64,000 bases of DNA, from the NCBI RefSeq assembly GCF_044344315.1, contig NZ_JBIJDC010000002.1, positions 33,466 through 97,465 on the forward strand. The letters are read 5' to 3'. The stretch is from Zoogloea sp044344315. Its GTDB lineage: Bacteria > Pseudomonadota > Gammaproteobacteria > Burkholderiales > Rhodocyclaceae. Position 1 is the stretch's first letter. Each line of letters opens with the position of its first letter. The translations under genes were made by a program, and so were the position numbers. The notes beneath the pieces were generated by a model that made no database searches, was not told the origin of the DNA, and worked only from the letters and a program-made list of their open reading frames with translations. This document shows positions 8,169-17,245 of this stretch, piece by piece.

Positions 8169-11100
8169 ATGAAAAGCATTTTCAAGGCCCTCCTCCACCC
8201 CTTAGCCATCACGCTCGTCGGCCTTATCGCCTTGAGTCTGGCGATTTGGTACGTGGGGCCCCTCATCGCCGTCGCTGGCCACGCCCCACTCGAATCAGAG
8301 ACCGCCAGGCTGGTGCTCATCCTGCTTTGCGTGCTGACCATAGTCGGCCACCTGGCCTACCGCAGCTGGAAAGCCCGCAAGAAGAACGCCGAACTGATCG
8401 ACGGCATTGTCGGTAAGCCCGCCCAGAAGGAAGAGTCACCAGAACTGCAGATTCTGCGCCAGCGCTTTGCCGAAGGTACGGCAGTGCTCAAGCAACGCCG
8501 GATGGGCGGCGAGACCCAGGGCGGCGCCCTGGACAAGCTCGCTGCGATGGGATCGAGCCGCTATCTCTACGAGTTGCCGTGGTACGTCTTCATCGGCGCC
8601 CCTGGTTCCGGCAAGACCACGGCGCTGATCAACTCCGGCCTGCGCTTCCCGCTGGCCGAGGGCACGGGGGGCCATCAGGTCAAGGGCGTAGGTGGCACCC
8701 GCAACTGTGACTGGTGGTTTTCCGACGAAGCGGTGCTGCTGGATACCGCTGGCCGCTACACGACCCAGGATTCCGACCGGGAGACGGACAAGGGTGCGTG
8801 GCGTGAATTCCTGGCCCTGCTCAAGAAGTTCCGCCCCCGCCAGCCTCTCAATGGGGTCCTGCTGACCATTTCTCTGAGCGACCTGCTCACCCAGAACGAG
8901 GCCGCTGCCAGCACCCACGCCGCCGCCCTGCGCGAACGCATCCATGAGCTGTACACCGAGCTCGGCGTGCGCCTCCCCATCTACGTACTGGTCACCAAGT
9001 CCGACCTGATCGCGGGCTTTCAGGAATTCTTCGGCAACCTGGGCAAGGATGCCCGCGACCAGGTGTGGGGCACCACCCTGCCCCTGGACGACGATGCAAA
9101 GCCCCTGGCCGGGCTCGGTGCCCGCTTTGCGGGCCTCCAGTCACGCATCGACGGCCAGCTCATGGAGCGCCTGCAGACCGAAAGGGACCTCTCCCGGCGG
9201 GAGGCCATTGCGGCCTTTCCCCACCAGTTTGCGGGCACCACCCGCCTGCTTGGCAGCTTCATCGACCGGATATTCGCGTCATCGGGCTTCAAGCATGATG
9301 CCCTCGTGCGTGGCGTCTACTTCACCAGCGGCACCCAGGAGGGCAGCCCTATCGACCGCGTGCTGGCCACCCTGGGTGGGGCCTTCAGCCTGGAGCGGCG
9401 AGTCCTTCCGCCCCAGTTCGGTTCGGGCAAGAGCTTCTTCATGACGCGCCTGCTGCGGGAAGTCATCTTTGCCGAACAGGGCATCGGCAAGGCCAATCTC
9501 GCCTGGGAACGCCGCCGCGGGCTCATCCGCCTGGCGGCGTTTGCGTCCATCGGCCTCGTTTCAGTGGGGCTGCTGCTCGCCTGGACCCTCTCTTACATCG
9601 GCAACCGCGGCTACATAGATGAAGTGGATGCCCGCGTTGCCGAGCTGAAACCCGTCACGGTCAAGGCCTCCGATCTGCCCCTGGATGACCTGCTCACCTT
9701 GCTGCCGGTGATCGATGCGGTACAAGGTGTATCCGTCACGGCCGCCCGCCCCGGCGGCAATACGCCCATGTCCCTGGGCTTCGGTCTCGCCCAGGATGAG
9801 AAGCTCGATGCAGCAGCCGGGCAGGCCTACCGCAACCTGCTGCGGGACGCGCTGATGCCGCGCATTGCGCAGCGCATCGACACGCAGCTGCGCGACAGCC
9901 TGTCACGGAGCAATCTGGAGTTCACCTACGAGGCCCTCAAGGCCTACCTGATGCTCCAGGACCCCGCCCGCTTCAATGCCGAGGCGCTGAAAGCCTGGAT
10001 CACCAGCGACTGGGAACGGACCCTCCCTGCCGGCGCCACCACCGATCAACGCGGCGCCCTCAACCAGCATCTGGACAATCTGTTTGCGACGGGAGCCGTC
10101 AATTCACCGGTGGCCACGGATAGTGCCCTCGTTGCCCAGGCCCGCAATCAGCTCCTGCGCTTCTCGCTGCCTGCGCGCGTGTATAGCCGTCTCAAGCGCC
10201 AGGGGGTCGGTCGAGACATCCCCGACTTTGCCCTCGACCGGGCCGCCGGCCCGTCCGCCACACTGGTCTTTGTGCGCAAGAGCGGCCAGCCCCTGACCAA
10301 GGGTATCGCCGGCCTGTACACCCACGACGGCTACTACAAGGGCTTCGACCGGGAAGTCGGACGCGTGACCCAGCAACTGGCCAGTGAGGAGTCGTGGGTC
10401 CTGGGCACGGCGGCCGGCACGCCACCCGACTCCGTCCGCCTGATTGAGGATGTCCGGCGGCTTTACCTGGCGGACTACATCGCGGTATGGGACGACTACC
10501 TGCGGGACGTGACCCTGATCCGCTCCACCAGCCTGCAGCAGAGCATTCAGCAGGCCCGCACCCTGTCAGCGCCGGATTCACCCCTGCTGCGCTTCATGAA
10601 GGCCGTCGCCAAGGAAACCTCCCTGAGCCGCAAGCCCGAAGACAAGACCGTGGTGGATGCCGCAAAGGAAAAAACCTCCGGCGCCCGTCAAGAGCTGGGC
10701 AAGATCCTCGGCTTCGACCCGGTTGCCAACGTGCGCGGCCCCCAGGGCGTCTCCCAGGAGAGCATGGTGGACGAGCACTTCGCGCCGATCCGCAACCTGG
10801 TCGACAGCAGCGACGGAAAGACCGCCCCTATCGACGGCGTGATGTCCCTGCTCAACGAGGTCTACGTCAATCTCACTGCCACCGAAACGGCCCTTCGCGA
10901 CAAAGTGGCGCCCCCACCGGGTGGCACCGCTGCCAAGGTAAAGGCAGAAGGCGCGCGCATGCCGGAGCCCCTGCGCTCAATGCTGCAGCAGATCTCCACG
11001 GCAGGCGTCAGCCAGGCCCTCTCGGCAACCCGCGAAAATCTGTCGGCTAACGTGGGCGGCCAGGTCGGCCAGTTCTGCCAGCGTGCCATAGACGGCCGCT

Positions 11101-11726
11101 ACCCCTTCACCAAAGGCAGCAACAGGGATGTCACCCGCGAAGACTTCGCACGACTGTTCTCCCCCGGCGGCATCATCGACGACTTCTTCCAGAAAAATCT
11201 GGCCCAGTACGTGGACACCTCCACCCGCCAGTGGACCTTCAAGAAGGTTCAGGAGCAGTCCCTGGGCGACCCGGGCAGTCTGGTCCAGTTTCAGCGGGCT
11301 TCGGTCATTCGTGACGTGTTCTTCCGCAGCGGCGGTTCTCTGCGTCTCGACTTCAAGCCCCTGGAGATGGACCCTGCGCTCACCCAGATCACCATCGACG
11401 TGGATGGTCAGCTGATCCGCTATGCCCACGGCCCGCAGGTGCTCCAGTCGGTACAGTGGCCCGGCGCCAAGGGGGGCCTGAGTGCCCGGGTGCAGGTCAA
11501 TCCGCCCTCTGCCAGTGGTAACTCCGGTTTCTCGACCGAAGGCCCCTGGGCCCTCTTCCGTCTCTTTGACAAGGCCCGGATCGAAAGCCTGGGCGCGCCG
11601 GAGAAGTTCCGTGTGAGCTTTGACGTGGACGGCCGCAGCGCAAGTTTCGAAGTGACCGCAGGGAGCGTCCAGAACCCCTTCCGACTGCGCGAACTCGCCG
11701 AATTCCGATGCCCCGGCGGCCTCTAG
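8169..11726 (+). CDS. tssM: T6SS inner-membrane protein TssM (IcmF family)
   Basis: 1185 residues from ATG 8169, which starts 16 bases after tssL; a longer in-frame start at 7809 lies inside tssL and is rejected. Two N-terminal membrane segments (about 13-31 and 47-63) precede a cytoplasmic NTPase-like domain with an intact Walker A motif GAPGSGKT at 143-150. A third membrane helix near 450-475 leads to the large periplasmic domain that contacts TssJ and ends in the beta-rich IcmF C-terminal region. TssM spans the envelope and forms the T6SS channel with TssJ and TssL. Confidence 0.96.
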   Translation: MKSIFKALLHPLAITLVGLIALSLAIWYVGPLIAVAGHAPLESETARLVLILLCVLTIVGHLAYRSWKARKKNAELIDGIVGKPAQKEESPELQILRQRFAEGTAVLKQRRMGGETQGGALDKLAAMGSSRYLYELPWYVFIGAPGSGKTTALINSGLRFPLAEGTGGHQVKGVGGTRNCDWWFSDEAVLLDTAGRYTTQDSDRETDKGAWREFLALLKKFRPRQPLNGVLLTISLSDLLTQNEAAASTHAAALRERIHELYTELGVRLPIYVLVTKSDLIAGFQEFFGNLGKDARDQVWGTTLPLDDDAKPLAGLGARFAGLQSRIDGQLMERLQTERDLSRREAIAAFPHQFAGTTRLLGSFIDRIFASSGFKHDALVRGVYFTSGTQEGSPIDRVLATLGGAFSLERRVLPPQFGSGKSFFMTRLLREVIFAEQGIGKANLAWERRRGLIRLAAFASIGLVSVGLLLAWTLSYIGNRGYIDEVDARVAELKPVTVKASDLPLDDLLTLLPVIDAVQGVSVTAARPGGNTPMSLGFGLAQDEKLDAAAGQAYRNLLRDALMPRIAQRIDTQLRDSLSRSNLEFTYEALKAYLMLQDPARFNAEALKAWITSDWERTLPAGATTDQRGALNQHLDNLFATGAVNSPVATDSALVAQARNQLLRFSLPARVYSRLKRQGVGRDIPDFALDRAAGPSATLVFVRKSGQPLTKGIAGLYTHDGYYKGFDREVGRVTQQLASEESWVLGTAAGTPPDSVRLIEDVRRLYLADYIAVWDDYLRDVTLIRSTSLQQSIQQARTLSAPDSPLLRFMKAVAKETSLSRKPEDKTVVDAAKEKTSGARQELGKILGFDPVANVRGPQGVSQESMVDEHFAPIRNLVDSSDGKTAPIDGVMSLLNEVYVNLTATETALRDKVAPPPGGTAAKVKAEGARMPEPLRSMLQQISTAGVSQALSATRENLSANVGGQVGQFCQRAIDGRYPFTKGSNRDVTREDFARLFSPGGIIDDFFQKNLAQYVDTSTRQWTFKKVQEQSLGDPGSLVQFQRASVIRDVFFRSGGSLRLDFKPLEMDPALTQITIDVDGQLIRYAHGPQVLQSVQWPGAKGGLSARVQVNPPSASGNSGFSTEGPWALFRLFDKARIESLGAPEKFRVSFDVDGRSASFEVTAGSVQNPFRLRELAEFRCPGGL

Positions 11727-11772
11727 CCTCCCAAGGGTGCGATAGACCGGAACAGTAGAAAGGAGCCCGACG

Positions 11773-12444
11773 ATGACTGCAGGCTGGTATGGCAAGCTTC
11801 CCGCACTGGGTGATTTTGCCCAGCGGCGGCTGGAACAGGACTTCATCGTAGGCTGGGACACCTGGCTGCAGAGCGTGATCGTCGACAGCCAGCGCATCCT
11901 GGGTGGAAACTGGCTGTCTGCCTACCTGAGGGCTCCGGTCTGGCGTTTCGTGCTCGCCCCCGGGGTGGTGGATAGCCGCAACTGGAGCGGCATCCTGCTC
12001 CCCTCCGTAGACCGGGTCGGCCGCTATTTTCCGCTGACCGTCTGCGCCCCGCTCCCGCAGTTCAGCTGGTCAGCACCTCAAGTAGCGATATTGGATGCAT
12101 GGCTGAACCGTCTCGAGGATGCGGCCCGGGCCTGCCTGACCCACGAGGCCACGGTCGAGGGCTTTGAAGCCGCCCTGGCAGCGACCGGCACCCTCGACCT
12201 GGGGCCACCTTCACCTGGCGGCGCAGCCCTGGCCGCGCTGCGGAGTCGCAGTCGGGCCTGCACGCTCCCCCGCAGCCCCGGCCAGGCACCGGCCTTCGAT
12301 CGGCTCGCCGGTGACGCACTGAACGAACTCCTGGGAGGCTACAGCCTGTGGTGGGACAGCGACGGACAACAGGCCCTTGCCCATTCGCATCTCCCCTCTG
12401 GCCCGGCCTTTGTGGACATGCTCCAAACCACGCCTCCCGCCTGA
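11773..12444 (+). CDS. tagF: T6SS-associated regulator TagF
   Basis: 223 residues. The start AGWYGKLPALGDFAQRRL is the hallmark of the TagF/ImpM family, as is SVDRVGRYFPLTV further in. TagF represses T6SS assembly post-translationally, in Pseudomonas aeruginosa by acting on Fha. It follows tssM after 46 bases and ends the plus-strand unit. The convergent gene is pppA, another part of the same control pathway. Confidence 0.92.
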   Translation: MTAGWYGKLPALGDFAQRRLEQDFIVGWDTWLQSVIVDSQRILGGNWLSAYLRAPVWRFVLAPGVVDSRNWSGILLPSVDRVGRYFPLTVCAPLPQFSWSAPQVAILDAWLNRLEDAARACLTHEATVEGFEAALAATGTLDLGPPSPGGAALAALRSRSRACTLPRSPGQAPAFDRLAGDALNELLGGYSLWWDSDGQQALAHSHLPSGPAFVDMLQTTPPA

Positions 12445-12476
12445 GCAGACCGATCAGGCCGGGAGAAAGCTGACGT

Positions 12477-13265
12477 TTATGCCCGCGGATAGGGCCGGAT
12501 GACGGTGGTGGCGGGTCGGGCTCCATAAAACACCCCCACTGCGCTGAAATTGTCGTTTTCGGCCTTGGCGACCCTCTCCACCTGCAAAGCCATGCCCACC
12601 AGCCAATCATTCGCCTCGACCGCGCCTGCCAGTTGGGACAGCATGAATACCTCGTCCACATACTCCCACCATCCATCGGTGCAGATGAGGAAGGCGTCGC
12701 CCTGCTTCAGCCCCACCAGCGAACCCGCCACGGAGAGCTCAATCGTTTCAGCGGAGCCAATTGCCGAGGTGAGCAGACTGCGCTGGGGATGAGTACGGAG
12801 ATCGCGTTCGTTGCTGTAACCCGCATCAATGAAGCTCTGTACCAGACTGTGGTCACGGGTACGGTAGGCGATATCACCATCGCGAAAAAGGTAGATGCGG
12901 GTATCCCCCACGTGCCCCCAGATGGCCGACTCCGTGGCCCGATCCACCATCAACAGGGCCACCGTTGCATGCATGTCGTCCTTGGTTACGCCAGCCTGCT
13001 TGGCGCTGATCACAGCATCATTGGCGTGACGCAAGAGCTCGATCGCCCGATCAGAACTCACTGACGGATTGGCGGAAAACGCTTCGAGGATAGTGCTGAC
13101 GACCAGCCTCGACGCAATATCCCCGCTGCCGTGCCCGCCCGCTCCATCCGAAACGACCCAGCATGCCGCGCTGTCATTGCTCCAGAAGCCACAGGCATCT
13201 TCGTTGTAGCCCCTGCCACCCGGCTTCGAGAGATAGGCCGTTTCGAGCGCGTTAGACTGATCCAT
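12477..13265 (-). CDS. pppA: PP2C-type Ser/Thr phosphatase PppA of the T6SS
   Basis: 262 residues. The PP2C motifs are visible in order: GRGYNEDACG near the N-terminus, SDGAGGHGSGD, GHVGDTRIYLF, CTDGWWEYV and ENDNFSAVGVF. The Asp residues that bind the two metals are therefore present. By analogy with PppA of P. aeruginosa it should dephosphorylate the Fha scaffold and switch secretion off. It starts 2 bases after fha and is the last gene of the long minus-strand unit. The partner kinase PpkA is not found in the window. Confidence 0.9.
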   Translation of the reverse strand: MDQSNALETAYLSKPGGRGYNEDACGFWSNDSAACWVVSDGAGGHGSGDIASRLVVSTILEAFSANPSVSSDRAIELLRHANDAVISAKQAGVTKDDMHATVALLMVDRATESAIWGHVGDTRIYLFRDGDIAYRTRDHSLVQSFIDAGYSNERDLRTHPQRSLLTSAIGSAETIELSVAGSLVGLKQGDAFLICTDGWWEYVDEVFMLSQLAGAVEANDWLVGMALQVERVAKAENDNFSAVGVFYGARPATTVIRPYPRA

Positions 13266-13267
13266 GC

Positions 13268-15094
13268 TTACTGGTCCTCCGCCTCATCCCTGAGGCGCTC
13301 GATCTGTTCTTCGTACGCCTTCAGAAACTCCCGTCCGAACAGAGCATCGAAATCGTCCTCGGCCTCCCGTGAGATGGCCGCATAGTGCTGCTCGTAGAGA
13401 TCCCACAGGCGGGCCTTGCGCGCACCGGGCAGCACGCTGGCCAGGAAACCGCCGCGACTGATACGCTGCTCCAGCACCTCGGGCTTGAAGCGCTGAATCA
13501 GCCCGCCAATCGCGGCCCGCATGCCGGCCAGGAAGCCAAACTGATGGGAGCGCAGGTCCAGGTAAGCGTCGCGCATCGCGGGTTCGGCCGCAAGGAAGCC
13601 GCCTCCTTTGGGCTCCAGCAACTGAAACAATGCAAACTCGATGTCGGGCGCGAACTTCAGGGGGTTGTTCTCCCGACTCACGATCATTGTCATGTCTGCC
13701 CGAAACTCCCGCTTCGTCGTGGCCCTCGCCTTGAGCAAGCCCATCGTTCCCGACACAGCCTCCCGCACGACGACCCCCAGCTGCTCCATGCGCTCGGGCG
13801 TCAGCCCTCCATGCGCGTAGATCGGCATGCCCAGGCCACGCTGGAAAGCCGCGAGCAGCACGGCCGAAACATCCGGCGATGCTGACGGAGCAGGGGCAGG
13901 CGCAATGGGCTCAGGCGCCGGGCTTGGCGGAGGCGCAGCCGGGGACAGGGAAGGCGGCGGCGTGAGGACAACGTCAAAGGCCTGCGATCCGCTCCCCCGG
14001 GGTGGGCGGGCATTCGAGGACTGAACGTCCTTGCGGCGCTCATAGATCTCCGTCTGCGGAAGCGCGGCCACATCCCGGACCGGCGGAGGAGCGGCGTTGG
14101 GCCCCTCGCTCGCGGACCAGGACAGAACAATCCCCGCCCCCGTTTCGGACCGCCCCCCGGGGGGAGTGGCCCCGACCGGAGCAGGCACCGCCGGCTCCGA
14201 TGCGACAGTCAATGGCACAGGGGTCGGAATCGGAGCCAGCGGCGAGCCACCTTCGCGCGCGATACCGAGGGGCGAAGCCTGCGCTGCAGATACCCGCGGC
14301 AGCCCAATGTTCTCGGCGAGCAACGGCGCATCGTCACGCATGGGATCCGGTACAGCCCCGCGGACAGCCCCCCCAAAAAGTGCCAGAGGATCATCAACGA
14401 CAGGAGCCTGACCCAAGGACGGAGTGACATTTCCGGAAAGGGATGTGCCAGCAAAGGGATCCTTGCTTCCCTCCCCTGCACGGATGCCGAACAAGGCATC
14501 GACACTCGCGTCCAGTGCGGGCATTCCGCCAACGACCGAAGGAGGTGCCACCGCCGGGCGCGGCGCAGGCGCAAAGGGGTCCGGCAGGGACGCCGCCGAC
14601 TCCGGCGGCGCGACTGGCGCTGCAGCCGCATGGAAGAACACACCGAAAGGATCTTCTGCAGGGGTCGTCAGCAGAGGGCTTCGTGCCTGAGACCGGAAGG
14701 GGTCGGCACCGCCCGGCGACACATCTCCAAACAGCCCGAGCGGATCACTGCCGACGGACCTCGGCCCCTCCCCAGCAAGCTCGGCTTTGCATTGATCGAC
14801 CTGCATCTCGTACTGCCCGACACAGATCCGGTCACCGTCAGCGAGTTGAACACGGGTTCCGCGACCCACGGGGCGCGCATTGATGAGGCTCGGATTGCCC
14901 CCCAGATCCTCCAGCAGGAAATTCCCGCCTTCGAAGATAACCCGTGCCTGAACCCGGGAGATGTGGCGCTCGGGATCAGGCAGCATGAGGCGGTTACCCG
15001 CCTCACGACCGATGGTTCCTCCGCCAGCACCGAACTCCGCATGGATGGGCTCAGCCAGCGGAGCACCCTTGAAAGTCATCACCACGATGCGCAT
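13268..15094 (-). CDS. tagH: T6SS FHA-domain scaffold (TagH/Fha)
   Basis: 608 residues from ATG 15094; a TTG 24 bases upstream is possible but less likely. Residues about 1-100 are a forkhead-associated domain (GGTIGREAGNRLMLPD, then ISRVQARV), which binds phosphothreonine. Residues about 410-608 match the T6SS-specific C-terminal domain of the family (GMPIYAHGGLTPERMEQLG, later NNPLKFAPD). Between them is a 300-residue Pro/Ala-rich, probably disordered linker carrying repeated DPF/DPL and DxLFG motifs (near 117, 131, 148, 172, 199, 212, 235). Fha triggers T6SS assembly when phosphorylated. The neighbour pppA supports the assignment. Confidence 0.9.
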   Translation of the reverse strand: MRIVVMTFKGAPLAEPIHAEFGAGGGTIGREAGNRLMLPDPERHISRVQARVIFEGGNFLLEDLGGNPSLINARPVGRGTRVQLADGDRICVGQYEMQVDQCKAELAGEGPRSVGSDPLGLFGDVSPGGADPFRSQARSPLLTTPAEDPFGVFFHAAAAPVAPPESAASLPDPFAPAPRPAVAPPSVVGGMPALDASVDALFGIRAGEGSKDPFAGTSLSGNVTPSLGQAPVVDDPLALFGGAVRGAVPDPMRDDAPLLAENIGLPRVSAAQASPLGIAREGGSPLAPIPTPVPLTVASEPAVPAPVGATPPGGRSETGAGIVLSWSASEGPNAAPPPVRDVAALPQTEIYERRKDVQSSNARPPRGSGSQAFDVVLTPPPSLSPAAPPPSPAPEPIAPAPAPSASPDVSAVLLAAFQRGLGMPIYAHGGLTPERMEQLGVVVREAVSGTMGLLKARATTKREFRADMTMIVSRENNPLKFAPDIEFALFQLLEPKGGGFLAAEPAMRDAYLDLRSHQFGFLAGMRAAIGGLIQRFKPEVLEQRISRGGFLASVLPGARKARLWDLYEQHYAAISREAEDDFDALFGREFLKAYEEQIERLRDEAEDQ

Positions 15095-15132
15095 AAGCGA
15101 ATGCTCTTTAAATTTCAATAAATCCGATTGTG

Positions 15133-16353
15133 TCAGACTGACGGCGGTGGCGAAATGATCCTTTGCCCTGCCAACGCTGCCCGGGCACCAAAATCCCAGC
15201 GGGCTTCAAGGTCGATCCATCGCTGGGCTTCACGGCTCAAACTGCCTTGAATATCGTGCCCAAGGCGCCAGCGTACACCACCCTGCCAGCGTTTGCCGTG
15301 CTCGTCCCATTGCTGACGGGCCTTAGCCAGGTCAGGCAGAACAAGCTCCTCTTGGAGATCCCGCAATACCGGATCATCCTCGTGATCTTCGGGGGAAGCG
15401 ATTCGAGCACCGTCCGCGCTCAGCGCCGTCATCCGACTCCAGCCGCGAAGAGCCGACGCGGCCAGCAAGGGATCATCCGACGCCATCCAGGCGTACACAC
15501 GCTCGAGTGCCTGAAAGGAGCCAAGACGCGCAGCCAGGAGGCCCCGCACGGCAGCGGGCTGCTCGCAGATCCGGGCGAGAACTGCGGACTGTTCCCCGGG
15601 AGGTGTCAGTGCCGCAAGCCATCCCAAAGCCCATGGCTGCCGCTCCGGGGCATCGGCGAGACGCCAGAGAGCTTCCGGAACCCAGGGCTGACCTGTCCAT
15701 ATGGCCGTCTCGACAGCTGCTTCCACCACGCCCGGGTCCGCGTGGCGAATTGCCTCCGCATAGGGCCTCGGTCGTGCCGTATGACGCGTGTCGACACACA
15801 GGGCCGCCCTCCAGGCGATCGCCGCCACATCACCTTTATCGTGCCCCAACAGGTGGTTCAGGTCGGCCGTATCGGCATCAAGGCGATCGTGCTGGGCAAG
15901 GGCAAGCGTGGCCCAAGCTGCATGTAGAGCGCTACTCTCGATAAGGGCAGTACGCAATGTGGGCTCTGCCGCCGCCAGGGGCAGAAGTGTCAGCGCCTCT
16001 CCGAACCCAGCCAATGCAGGCCCCCTGGCATGCAGGAATGACGCTAAGACCTGAGAGACCTGGCGACTCGCACCGCAGCGAAGGAGGGCCCAGGCAATGG
16101 CAAAGACCTCGTCCCGATCGGGCGACACCAGGCCAGCGCCAGCAATAGCGTCAAGGGAATCGCCAGCCACCATGGCGCCCTGGACATGCGCCTCGATTCT
16201 CTCAGTCAGGTAAGCGAAGTCCGACAGCGTCAAGCTGTCCGAGCGCACCGAGGCGCGACGACGTTGCCACAGGTAGGCAAGCTCTTCCAGGTGAGTGAGC
16301 ACCCTGTCCGGAATGAAGGACCAGGAACGCGTGAGCGGGGCGACGACTGGCAT
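15133..16353 (-). CDS. TIGR02270-like T6SS-associated protein, HEAT-like helical repeats
   Basis: 406 residues with no signal peptide or membrane helix. The body is made of Ala/Leu-rich helical repeats of about 30 residues resembling HEAT repeats. The C-terminus is rich in Trp and Arg (WQGGVRWRLG near 365-375, then RWIDLEARWDFG). This architecture and its place beside DUF2169, DUF4150 and DUF6484 genes fit the TIGR02270 family of uncharacterised proteins found in T6SS spike clusters. The family assignment is from memory and pattern only. A structural adaptor or cargo-chaperone role is plausible inference. The upstream DUF6484 gene ends 3 bases before it. Confidence 0.7.
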   Translation of the reverse strand: MPVVAPLTRSWSFIPDRVLTHLEELAYLWQRRRASVRSDSLTLSDFAYLTERIEAHVQGAMVAGDSLDAIAGAGLVSPDRDEVFAIAWALLRCGASRQVSQVLASFLHARGPALAGFGEALTLLPLAAAEPTLRTALIESSALHAAWATLALAQHDRLDADTADLNHLLGHDKGDVAAIAWRAALCVDTRHTARPRPYAEAIRHADPGVVEAAVETAIWTGQPWVPEALWRLADAPERQPWALGWLAALTPPGEQSAVLARICEQPAAVRGLLAARLGSFQALERVYAWMASDDPLLAASALRGWSRMTALSADGARIASPEDHEDDPVLRDLQEELVLPDLAKARQQWDEHGKRWQGGVRWRLGHDIQGSLSREAQRWIDLEARWDFGARAALAGQRIISPPPSV

Positions 16354-16356
16354 CGC

Positions 16357-16785
16357 CTAATTGATGGACACGCTACCGGCCTTGATCCGTTGCAGGCCCC
16401 GAGCCCGGATCAGCACATCCTCCCCACGCAGCACGGCCTTGCCATCGGCCCTCAGATCAAGCACAGCATCGCCACACTTGAGGGTAAGGACTTCGGTCGC
16501 CTCGAGGCACAGCCGCGCCGGCGGCGCCGGAGGGCTGTATGGGCCGATCCGTCCCATCACCACAGCGGGATGGGCGCCGACGGGTGGCAGCACGATGACC
16601 CAATCATGTGCAGCCAGCTCGATCGAGCCGCTACTGCCGGACTGGAGCCAGGCGGCATCCCATTCGCGACCTCCCGGCAGGCGTACCCGTATCAGCCCGC
16701 CCTCCAGCAGCGCGATCACCTCCGCCCGCTGGGGCTGCGGATCGACTTCATGGGGCAAGACTAGGACACGTGCGGCTTCGGACAT
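16357..16785 (-). CDS. DUF6484-like T6SS-associated protein
   Basis: 142 residues, soluble, beta-rich. Its shape is like the small DUF6484 proteins that accompany DUF2169 and PAAR-like genes: a central AHDWVIVLPPVG...AVVMGRIG stretch, followed by LTLKCGDAVLDLRADGKAVL and GSVSIN at the end. The C-terminal half resembles the short beta-repeats at the end of VgrG (compare TFKTGDASITLKKDGTITI in the vgrG of this locus), which suggests it may stack on or mimic the VgrG needle. No catalytic residues are evident. Confidence 0.65.
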   Translation of the reverse strand: MSEAARVLVLPHEVDPQPQRAEVIALLEGGLIRVRLPGGREWDAAWLQSGSSGSIELAAHDWVIVLPPVGAHPAVVMGRIGPYSPPAPPARLCLEATEVLTLKCGDAVLDLRADGKAVLRGEDVLIRARGLQRIKAGSVSIN

Positions 16786-16854
16786 TGGGAATCTCCAGGC
16801 ACCAAATACGGATAGCGGCAGATCATCACGGATTCTGCAAGTTCCGTCATGACC

Positions 16855-17235
16855 TCACCCAAGGATGTTCTTTTTGTTGTGCCAGAGGGGGTCGCCGAGG
16901 CGACAGACATTCTTCCCGTCGAGCATCACATTGAAGGAGTACATCAGGAACTCGCACTCCTGCTTGAAGGTGCTGCTGATGACCCCTCCGAGTGTCCCCG
17001 CCTCGTCCCCCGAGCTCGTCATGTACTTGGCGCCCTTCACCATCACCATCGAACCATCCGCCTTGACGGTCGTCGTGCCAGCAATGGTGTCTGACGACTT
17101 GCCGATGTTTGGATAGGGAATGGGTACGGGCGGCGCCGAAGGCACCGGTGTCTTGCAGACATCGGGAAAGACCATGCTCATTCCGCCGCTGGTCTTGTGC
17201 GCGAATCCGGCAATATTATGAACACTGCATGACAT
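16855..17235 (-). CDS. DUF4150 PAAR-like spike-tip protein
   Basis: 126 residues from ATG 17235; the longer reading from 17301 overlaps the preceding gene and is not preferred. The sequence fits the DUF4150/PAAR-like family: a VFPDVCKTPVPSAPPVPIPY segment at about 22-45, then PNIG, then the DTIAGTTTVKADGSMVMVKG repeat region and conserved Cys residues. Such proteins cap the VgrG trimer and can carry effectors. This copy has no C-terminal toxin extension, so it is a bare tip. It lies between the ketosynthase-like and DUF6484 genes. Confidence 0.82.
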   Translation of the reverse strand: MSCSVHNIAGFAHKTSGGMSMVFPDVCKTPVPSAPPVPIPYPNIGKSSDTIAGTTTVKADGSMVMVKGAKYMTSSGDEAGTLGGVISSTFKQECEFLMYSFNVMLDGKNVCRLGDPLWHNKKNILG

Positions 17236-17245
17236 CACTCTACCC

